From: Sergeia podlipaevii
Taxonomy: Eukaryota; Euglenozoa; Kinetoplastea; Trypanosomatida; Trypanosomatidae
Assembly: GCA_030849805.1 (NCBI GenBank)
Contig: JASANZ010001902.1
Span: 1-23,366 of the forward strand
Direction: 5' to 3'
DNA: 23,366 nt
Below, piece after piece: positions 16,875-23,366 of the stretch. Positions within the stretch are counted from its first letter, which is position 1. Every line of letters begins with the position of its first letter. Made by a program: the position numbers and the translations under genes. The notes under the pieces were generated by a model. It saw only the letters and a list, made by a program, of their open reading frames with translations. It was not told where the DNA came from and made no database searches.

Positions 16875-18215
16875 ATGTCTTCAGCTATTGTCACTGTAGG
16901 GGGAAACCAGTTGATTTATCTCAAGAGTCCTCTCGTTATCGGCATTTACCTCTCGGGCACTCTTGCTCACATATCTCCTCCCCAGGGACAGTATCAGATT
17001 AAGCCACGTCCTTTCCTGTCTTATCTTGGCGACACGATACGTCACCTATGCTGCGACACCACAGTGATCGTGCCAACAAATGAAATGAGGGATGGGAATA
17101 TGCTAGAAGCCTTCGCGCGTGACTTCCCCGCGCCGTTTCGCGTCTTGCATGACAACGCTTCGCCGGTAGGGAATCGCGCGAAGCGCCAGGTTACCCCACG
17201 ATCTGGTGGCATCGCAAAAAGCAACTACACGCAGTATTTAAACACAATTGCAAAGACGAACAACACTCCACCCTCCCGCGTACTCTTCATCGACTCAGAG
17301 GTGAACTACCGCTACACGCCTACTCAAACGCTTGTGCTTGAGGTGTACGAGGCACTCACAAGGCGACAGCAACGGCAGATCGCGTTTGGCGACATGGAGC
17401 TCACCCCAGAGCAAGCCGCGCGGTATGGCATCACAAGCCGCAGTGCCGCCAGCGCACAACGGCATCAGCTGCGTATAGCGAGTGATATCGAGCGGACGAA
17501 GATGTACACGGAGATGCTGGAACGCGACACGGCTTCTGCGATGGCACGTGAGGGCGGCCACAGTGGGGCAGCATGGCTAGGACGTCATGGAAGCAACTCT
17601 CGCGGAGACAGTGAGGGCGGTGGGGTGCTGGAAAGGAGGCAGCTCAAGGTCCAGGCAGAACGGGATGACCGTCGCCGGCGCGCAGCTGCTCCTCCGGGTA
17701 GAGTTTCTCCCTTCATGCGTGAAGCAGGGGTGGATGTGAGGTATGAAGACAGGGAGGAGGGGGAGGTTTTTAGTCGTGGCCCATTCTCTCAGCAAAATGA
17801 GAGCAAACCGAACGTGGGTCATGACCGTAGCGGCGCTGGTACTGGGGGCGGGGCGTCAGCGGCCCCTTCAGGCAGTCACCACTCTTCTCATCCATCCAAG
17901 CTTGAGGAAGAAGCTGCTTGCCGGACCCGCATGCTGGCTATCAACATGGAGGACTACTCGCTTGTTGCTCTGGCGGACATGATTACCGAGCTGGCCAGCT
18001 CAGAGGTCACGGTGGCGGAGTATCTGCGCATGGAGCCGCTAATTGAAAAGATTCAAGTGCCCTTTCATGGGACGACCTATTACTTGGCGATGGAGAACTG
18101 CGATGACATCCCGCAGATTCAATGGGAAAAGATTCAGGTGATGGAGGAGGCGGAGGCGAAGAATCGGGTGCCGGACGTTGAAGAGGCAGAGGAGCATAGT
18201 GACTTCTTTAAGTAA
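16875..18215 (+). CDS. TIM50/NIF (FCP1-like HAD) family-like protein with large internal insertion
   Basis: The 446-aa protein matches the TIM50 pattern in three blocks. Residues about 16-70 have a PLVIGIYLSGTLAH strand at the HAD motif I position, followed by a KPRPFLSYL segment like the family's KRPG helix. Residues about 120-160 carry RVLFIDSE (135-142), like the second Asp strand of TIM50. Residues about 353-400 have an EDYSLVALADMITEL helix and a VAEYLRMEP helix like the TIM50 C terminus. HAD motif I DxDx(T/V) is absent, so phosphatase activity is unlikely; this loss is also known in yeast Tim50. Residues about 165-350 are a charged, Gly/Ser/Arg-rich insertion. No N-terminal TM segment or obvious presequence is seen, unlike classic Tim50, so a mitochondrial import role is only suggested. 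An in-frame TAA at 16860-16862 fixes the start. Confidence 0.55.
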   Translation: MSSAIVTVGGNQLIYLKSPLVIGIYLSGTLAHISPPQGQYQIKPRPFLSYLGDTIRHLCCDTTVIVPTNEMRDGNMLEAFARDFPAPFRVLHDNASPVGNRAKRQVTPRSGGIAKSNYTQYLNTIAKTNNTPPSRVLFIDSEVNYRYTPTQTLVLEVYEALTRRQQRQIAFGDMELTPEQAARYGITSRSAASAQRHQLRIASDIERTKMYTEMLERDTASAMAREGGHSGAAWLGRHGSNSRGDSEGGGVLERRQLKVQAERDDRRRRAAAPPGRVSPFMREAGVDVRYEDREEGEVFSRGPFSQQNESKPNVGHDRSGAGTGGGASAAPSGSHHSSHPSKLEEEAACRTRMLAINMEDYSLVALADMITELASSEVTVAEYLRMEPLIEKIQVPFHGTTYYLAMENCDDIPQIQWEKIQVMEEAEAKNRVPDVEEAEEHSDFFK

Positions 18216-18610
18216 TATAGGAGAAAGAAGGGCCCAAGAAAAAAAAAAAGAGAAAGTGTGTGGGGGGGGAGGGGGATGCATGCATGTATTTCTTTTAGAG
18301 AGTTGTGTGTCTATCACCAGCGTGTGTGTATGTGCGCCTATGTGTGTCCGTCAGTTTATATTTCTCTCTTTTTTTTCCAGTTTGTTATTGACCTTCACAC
18401 TCTTATTATTATTATTTTTTGCCCCCCCCCCCGCGTGTTTGTGATTGTGTCGTTGCTTTGGCCCATTACACTAATAGTTTTGTTGTTGTTGTTGTTATCA
18501 TTCGCTACAAAGGAAAGCCATATACATTATGGATGTGCTTCGGTGGAAATGTTAATCTCGTGCTTACCAGAAGGATTGCTCAGGCTATGTATTCGACCTT
18601 GTTGTATGCA

Positions 18611-18611
18611 C

Positions 18612-18653
<42 letters not shown>
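18611..18653. repeat. CA then TA dinucleotide microsatellite
   Basis: A CA-rich run (about 18611-18628) passes directly into a TA repeat of about 25 nt. It lies in the TIM50-like 3' UTR or spacer and shows no feature beyond simple sequence. Confidence 0.85.
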
Positions 18654-18660
<7 letters not shown>

Positions 18661-19174
18661 AACAATGTATGTGTTTTGTTTTTTCTTTCTTTCTCCTTCT
18701 GTGTACTTTTCACCATCTCTTATTCTTTTCCTCAATTATTGTTGTTATGCTTTGCTGGTCTTCTTTTTTTTATATTTAAGATTATCATATTTAGTGGAAT
18801 TTTTTTTTCCCAACTACCCACACAGGAAAAAAAGAGAAGATATAAGAAGAAACATCTCAAAGATAATTTAAAAAAAAAACCTTAAGACAGTGATATCTTA
18901 CGCCGCATCAAGCCTGTAGATATCTCGTAAGGAAAAAAAGAAAGAAAAAAGGAAAGAGGGAGAACAGAAATCTTTCCTTTTACTTAGTCATCGTCAATAT
19001 ATAAATATATACATATAGAGAGAGAGGGACAAACACACAGGGTTTTTTCACTTTTAAAGTGTCCGTGTGTGCCTCTTGACTTGAGCCTCTATCTTTTTCT
19101 GTTTTCTTTTGCACCTCTCATCGGCTTTGGGTGATTCGACTTTTATCAGCTTTACAAAGCGCCTGTGACTAACG

Positions 19175-19204
19175 TATTTTTTTTTTTTCATCCTATCTCC
19201 TTAG
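19175..19204 (+). promoter_or_regulatory. Strong candidate trans-splice acceptor for the terminal gene
   Basis: An almost pure pyrimidine tract (about 19175-19202) is followed immediately by AG at 19203-19204. The 187-nt leader to the ATG at 19392 contains no other ATG and turns purine-rich near 19291-19335. This is the cleanest acceptor in the window and matches the high-expression look of the downstream gene. Confidence 0.65.
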
Positions 19205-19391
19205 TCACAATCTGCTTTCCCACACACAAACATATTTATATACATCAATACTTACACATATACACAATATCAAAGCGCGCATACATCAAGCGAAAAAAAA
19301 GTATCGAAGGGAAAGAAGAAAAAAAGTAGAAGACACCCACCGACCTTTGTTCATTTACTATCACCACTGCTATTTCATCGTCCAAGCAATC

Positions 19392-21743
19392 ATGACCTCA
19401 GCAGTTCAGACCCTCTCAACCGTCATGGCGACGGACATGAACTACTACGCCGGTGATCCTGATCTTCTTAAGCCTAACACATACGCCGACCGCATTGACG
19501 TCATCCTCAACTCCGATCGTGCTGACCAGCTGACTGCCCGTGTAGCTATCCACGCCCAGCTGCGCGAGGTCTTCAAGAGCGCCCAAATTCAGGCTCGCCT
19601 GAAGCCTTTTCTTGTTGCTGGTGAAAACCTGGACACGTATGTGAGGGATGGCAAAGCTCGAGCAAAGTTCTTCTCCAAGAAGCAGCAGACTCTCAAGGCA
19701 GCCATCATGTCCAGCGAAGCTCAGAAGAACCTCAAGGATGCCCACGGCGAGCTTGCTGCGTGGGAGAACGAGAACGCCGTTCTGCTTCGTCATCAGATGT
19801 TCATGACCTACATGCCCTCGCAAGCTCTCCTGCTGGAGAGTGCCGCCACGGTAGCGCTGTACCGCCAGTACGCGACCCTCGAGGAGGGCGAGTACACTAG
19901 CGAGAGCAGTGATGGCGAGGTGCCGCAGATGCTGCGCAAGATGGGGGGCAAGGACAAGCCATACTTCACTCAGAGTGAGAAGCCGTTTTCCGTGGATGAG
20001 CACAACAAAATGTTCAGCCAGCAGGTGCTGCAGAACAAACGTGTGGAGTATGAGCAGATGCGCGAGAAGGTTGCCAACCTGCGCGACGAGCTCGAAGACT
20101 GCGATTCGGTCAAGAAGCTAGCAGATTTCATTGGCATCCGCAACGATATATATCGTGAGTTTGGCATTGATCGGCTTGCTTCTCTGTGCAACCGCAAGGA
20201 CAAGGAGCTTGCGGACCCCAACATGGGTGGTGTGGACAACAGCATCCGCGGCCTTCCTGCGGACAACGAATACGCCATGAGCTGCCGTGTGGCGCAGTAC
20301 TCTCTGCCCAAGATCATCGAAGCCTGCCATAAAAACTATCTCAACATCATCGCAGTAGATGACTGGGATGCGATGATGAACAAAACTGGCCACAGTGCCC
20401 GCGACATAATTAACAAGGTGAAGGTCCTCAAGGACGCTGAGGTATTCCGCTACTGGTTCTTGTCTTGCATTACCGCCGATTGTCCTCAGGTGGGACCGAA
20501 CAAGATCGTCGGCAAGAACGTCGTCAGCGCTGACGACTACCGCAGGTTCTTTCTTCCTCAGAAGTCGACCTACGTGCCCTCGCTGAACGGAAGCAACCGC
20601 ACGAACTTTGGTACGAAAGTGGCCGATGCCCGCTGCCTTCCGCACATCGTCGTGCTTTCCCCGGTGACGTATAGCTACCGCGAGAACAACGACCCCAACG
20701 CGGTGAAGACGTGCACGCTCGACATGGTGGTGTACGACATGACCAACGAGAAGGTTCTTCTTATTGTCACCAACTCCACCGATGATCGCAAGCCGCGTGG
20801 TGCCTTCTTGAATGCGCACGAGGAGCGCTACCGCTTCGCCACTGTCGTGCGCGCTGCCATTACGTACGAGAATGAGTACCATGGCTTCCAGTGTAGCGGC
20901 ACCATCGCCGAGTACTTGTTTAATCCTCAGGAGGAGCCGGAGGAGAACTATTACTGCGTGATGGCCCCCGGTCGTGTCTATCAGAAAGTCCCTGTAGACG
21001 TAGACGTCCCTGTCAAGGCCTTCCGTCCCTTTACTGCGTGCCCACCGCGATACTTTGTGCTCGGTGCGAACTGGGGTGTGGCGGCCGGGGTAGCGCAGAA
21101 CCCATACCCTGCCAGCTTTTCTCACATGCAGCTGAATGAGGACGCCATAGCGCTGTGCGACATCATCCCCGCCGGCGTGGTGGACCAAAGTGTGCTGCCT
21201 CAACTGCTGAACTACGAAGACGGAATGGCCCAACTGGAAGCGGAGAAGAAGAAGAAGGACGCTGAGGAGCCGTCACAGCAGCAGTCTCCTCGTGCCTCCG
21301 CTCGTACCCCTCGCGGTACCACCACACCTCGCGGCGGGGCCACACGCGCGGCCGTCGTGAACGATCTCAATGATCCCACTGAGATCCTCGCACGTGAGAA
21401 GCACCAGGGACCTGGAGAGGAAATCGACCCTCTCAGCCCTTACGTTCCCAAGGACGTTCTCGAGCCTGTCCGCAATGAGCTGCTCAAGAGCAAGCGTCAA
21501 TGGCCAGCGCCAACCTTTATCAAAGCCCGTGAGGCGAACAGTGAGCTCAAGCAGCTCCTTGCTGTCAAGGACGGCAAGATACGCACACCGCTCAACGTCT
21601 TTACAGAAATGATGAAGCTTCATGCGCCGGCCGATGAAAACGGCGACGCCGACTACCCCACTGAGGATCCCGCACCTCGCTCTGCACAAGGAGTGAACCA
21701 CAAGAACGCTGCGCGTCAGGCCGCGAATGTAGCCTGGTTCTAA
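19392..21743 (+). CDS. Unrecognised 783-aa protein, probably abundantly expressed
   Basis: I do not recognise a family. The protein is largely ordered: mixed alpha-helical N-terminal half with a likely coiled-coil stretch at about 206-262 (QVLQNKRVEYEQMREKVANL), then a more beta-rich region at about 400-590 (VVYDMTNEKVLLIV, YFVLGANWG). A Lys-rich then Ser/Thr/Pro/Arg linker follows at about 615-655 with two T-P-R-G copies. The C terminus is hydrophilic and ends in a Trp-Phe pair. Neither TM segments nor a signal peptide are seen. Codon use is more C/G-ending and Lys is mostly AAG, unlike the mixed usage of the giant gene, suggesting strong expression. Structural or cytoskeletal function is possible but not shown. 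The first ATG is 19392; the in-frame extension upstream begins only with TTG. ATG at 19425 is a second option. Confidence 0.9.
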   Translation: MTSAVQTLSTVMATDMNYYAGDPDLLKPNTYADRIDVILNSDRADQLTARVAIHAQLREVFKSAQIQARLKPFLVAGENLDTYVRDGKARAKFFSKKQQTLKAAIMSSEAQKNLKDAHGELAAWENENAVLLRHQMFMTYMPSQALLLESAATVALYRQYATLEEGEYTSESSDGEVPQMLRKMGGKDKPYFTQSEKPFSVDEHNKMFSQQVLQNKRVEYEQMREKVANLRDELEDCDSVKKLADFIGIRNDIYREFGIDRLASLCNRKDKELADPNMGGVDNSIRGLPADNEYAMSCRVAQYSLPKIIEACHKNYLNIIAVDDWDAMMNKTGHSARDIINKVKVLKDAEVFRYWFLSCITADCPQVGPNKIVGKNVVSADDYRRFFLPQKSTYVPSLNGSNRTNFGTKVADARCLPHIVVLSPVTYSYRENNDPNAVKTCTLDMVVYDMTNEKVLLIVTNSTDDRKPRGAFLNAHEERYRFATVVRAAITYENEYHGFQCSGTIAEYLFNPQEEPEENYYCVMAPGRVYQKVPVDVDVPVKAFRPFTACPPRYFVLGANWGVAAGVAQNPYPASFSHMQLNEDAIALCDIIPAGVVDQSVLPQLLNYEDGMAQLEAEKKKKDAEEPSQQQSPRASARTPRGTTTPRGGATRAAVVNDLNDPTEILAREKHQGPGEEIDPLSPYVPKDVLEPVRNELLKSKRQWPAPTFIKAREANSELKQLLAVKDGKIRTPLNVFTEMMKLHAPADENGDADYPTEDPAPRSAQGVNHKNAARQAANVAWF

Positions 21744-22117
21744 AGAGTATTTAAAAAAAAGGAAGAGAAAGAGGAGGATTGAAGTCAATAAAGCACATTA
21801 AGTAAAAAAGAATATATATAATACATCATCATCATCATAATAGTAAATCTATATAACCTCTCTTTCTCTGCCTCTCTCATGTGTGGTAGCATATCACAAA
21901 GGGAAACCGAGAAAGAGGAGGGAAAGGGGGTGCGAGAAGAAGAAGAAGACAGACAGTAGTGGGAAAGAGAAGGTAGGGGGGTGCTGTGGATTTTTTTCTT
22001 TTTCTTCTTTTATTGCTATTACTATTATTTCTGCTTTGCTTTTTATGGAGCAGAAGAGAGATGTATTGTGGTTTTTGTTACCTTTGCTATTAACTATTAT
22101 TTTCTCTTTCTTTGTTC

Positions 22118-22153
22118 GTGTGTGTGTGTGTGTGTGTGTGTGCGTGTGTGTGT
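22118..22153. repeat. GT dinucleotide microsatellite
   Basis: An interrupted GT run of about 36 nt, one of several GT/CA runs in the window. It lies in the 3' UTR or spacer and shows nothing beyond simple sequence. Confidence 0.85.
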
Positions 22154-22545
22154 TTCTTCACCCCCTTTTTTTTTCTTTTCACTTTACATCACATTGTCGC
22201 AAGGGTGAAGTGTACTCGATGGCGTTGGTACGTATGATGCTATCTTTAGTGCTGTTGATTTATTGTCATTTTATTGTTTTGTTCTGGCGATTGGATTTAT
22301 CTATTTATTTATTTATTTTTCTTCCAGTTGTTGTTACTCTTACTTTATTTTCTTCTTCTTCTTTCTCTCTTAAATTGTGGAAAGAAAGAGAAAACAACAG
22401 AAAGGAGGGCGGAAAATATGTATATATATATATATTCTTTTTTTAAGGACGTAGAAGAGAGTACTACGCATACGTTATGCATGCCGCTGGTATATTTATG
22501 TGGGAGCAACAATTGCATTTACAATATGAATTGCTCTCTTTTTAT

Positions 22546-22600
22546 TATCTCTCTCTCTATCTATCTATCTATACATATATATATATGTGTGTGTGTTTCG
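22546..22600. repeat. Compound CT, CTAT, TA and TG microsatellite
   Basis: Four simple repeats follow one another without interruption: CT, CTAT, TA, then TG. Such compound runs are mutation-prone. No coding potential or structure is supported. Confidence 0.8.
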
Positions 22601-23228
22601 TCTTGTGTATCTATATACCTTTTTTGTTTTTTGTGATTGTTTCTTCTCCTTTTTTCGTAAGGCATTTTATGCTTTTTTTTTTTGTGTGTGTGTGTGTTTG
22701 TCTGGAGAAGCACTTCCATTGTAGTCGCACGCGTAGACCTTTTGCTTTTTCACTCTGCATAGTAGAAAACATGAAAGATGATGGTAACACGACTTTAGGC
22801 AAGAAAGAAGGAATAGAAAGAGAGGGCGGGTGTGAAGGAGGGCGACGGGAAAGAGGAGGCTTTGATGTGATGAGAGATGAGTATCCATGAATGCCTGTAT
22901 ATGGCTCTGGGCAGCCTGTGTTTATTGAAATCGTCTCTCTCTCTCTCTCGGTTGTTTTATTTTTCTCATGTATCGTTTGTCGCTTTCTTTCTTTTTCTTT
23001 TAAACCTCTTTCTCATTGTCTTTTCACGTGTGTTTATCATTCAGTTTTTGATATATCTATATATATATATTTATCTTTATTTATTTATTTATTCCTCCTG
23101 TTCCTTTCCTTTCTATCTATCGTTGTGTTCAGGTCTGGTTGTTTACCATAACTTTATTTTTTTGCGAACACAATATATATATACACACACACACACACCT
23201 TTGTGCTGGACATTGCATCTACGATACG

Positions 23229-23284
23229 CCTTTTTTTTTCTGGTCTTTCCCACCTCCATCCCCCGTTGGTACTGTTAACAACAG
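23229..23284 (+). promoter_or_regulatory. Candidate trans-splice acceptor for a gene beyond the window
   Basis: A pyrimidine tract (about 23229-23265) is followed by AG at 23283-23284 and then purine-rich sequence, the same order seen ahead of the genes in this window. It suggests another + strand gene starts at or just past the window end. An ATG at 23301 stays open for 22 codons to the end, but it is in GA microsatellite sequence and is not called a gene. Confidence 0.35.
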
Positions 23285-23366
23285 AAAAAGAAAAAAAAGA
23301 ATGTGTGAGAGAGAAAGAGAATTGGAAACAGTACGAAGGCTTTACAAGCTCCCTCCCACCCCCCCC

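Larger units (their letters stand above)
18216..19391. other. Intergenic spacer between TIM50-like and terminal gene
   Basis: No gene is supported. It includes an A run then G-rich sequence just after the stop (about 18239-18275), a C run (18422-18432), TTG repeats (about 18479-18496), a CA run passing into a TA repeat (about 18611-18653), T-rich tracts, purine-rich stretches (about 18931-18968), and the strong polypyrimidine tract and AG before the last gene. Confidence 0.7.
21744..23366. other. Downstream intergenic spacer to window end
   Basis: No gene is supported. It begins with an A run just after the stop (21751-21760), then purine-rich sequence (about 21897-21975), T-rich tracts, a GT repeat (about 22118-22153), TA, CT, CTAT and TG runs (about 22417-22600), a CT run (about 22932-22949), TA and CA repeats (about 23051-23070 and 23173-23198), and a pyrimidine tract with AG near 23284. 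The last bases are C-rich. It should contain the terminal gene's 3' UTR and possibly the leader of the next gene. Confidence 0.7.

Noticed and set aside
18896..18932. Short inverted repeat (CTTACG with CGTAAG)
   Set aside because: Only six Watson-Crick pairs with a 23-nt loop in AT-rich sequence; expected by chance.
19347..19391. 15-codon N-terminal extension of the terminal protein
   Set aside because: It begins with TTG. The first ATG after the acceptor is at 19392.
20118..21233. 371-codon open frame on the - strand inside the terminal gene
   Set aside because: C/G-ending codons on the + strand suppress antisense stops. The product has no recognisable motif and all other evidence supports + strand coding.
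21883..22890. Overlapping open frames rich in Phe/Leu/Cys/Val in the last spacer
   Set aside because: They are translations of T-rich and GT/TA microsatellites, differ between frames only by repeat phase, and lack any protein-like pattern.
1..23366. tRNA, rRNA, snoRNA, CRISPR, transposon or SIDER-type retroposon
   Set aside because: I saw no tRNA B-box-like sequence with cloverleaf arms, no regularly spaced direct repeats, no transposase or reverse transcriptase motifs, and no long dispersed repeat shared by the spacers. A proper covariance-model or repeat search was not possible.

Overview
The window looks like part of a polycistronic transcription unit from a trypanosomatid (Kinetoplastea). 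Six long uninterrupted reading frames all lie on the + strand. They are separated by 0.6 to 1.2 kb of AT-rich, pyrimidine-rich spacer full of microsatellites. No introns or individual promoters are visible. Most spacers hold a long polypyrimidine tract followed by an AG upstream of the next start codon, as expected for spliced-leader trans-splicing. The protein families agree: a kinetoplastid-type Kir-like channel, a TIM50-like protein and very long low-complexity proteins. Stops are TAA or TGA, so there is no sign of stop-codon reassignment. Genus cannot be fixed from sequence alone.

Layout: 1-1148 spacer with one ambiguous base (828); 1149-3047 PPP-family Ser/Thr phosphatase with a long N-terminal extension; 3048-4222 spacer; 4223-6190 inward-rectifier K+ channel homologue without the canonical selectivity filter; 6191-7029 spacer with a strong stem-loop beside the next polypyrimidine tract; 7030-8250 membrane-anchored protein related to lysophospholipid acyltransferases but lacking the catalytic His; 8251-8850 spacer; 8851-15984 giant (2377 aa) low-complexity protein of unknown function; 15985-16874 spacer; 16875-18215 TIM50/NIF-like protein with a large insertion and no phosphatase Asp signature; 18216-19391 spacer with the clearest splice acceptor; 19392-21743 unrecognised 783-aa protein with codon use suggesting strong expression; 21744-23366 spacer to the window end.

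The genes do not form an obvious pathway. Co-orientation in trypanosomatids reflects shared transcription, and control is expected after transcription through UTRs and splice sites. The most notable themes are (i) three neighbouring members of well-known families that have lost the family's signature residues (channel, acyltransferase, TIM50-like), (ii) large Ser/Arg/Gly-rich insertions placed inside folded domains, and (iii) RNA-level structure in the spacers, chiefly the 6597-6673 stem-loop. No rRNA, tRNA, transposon, CRISPR array or viral sequence was recognised.
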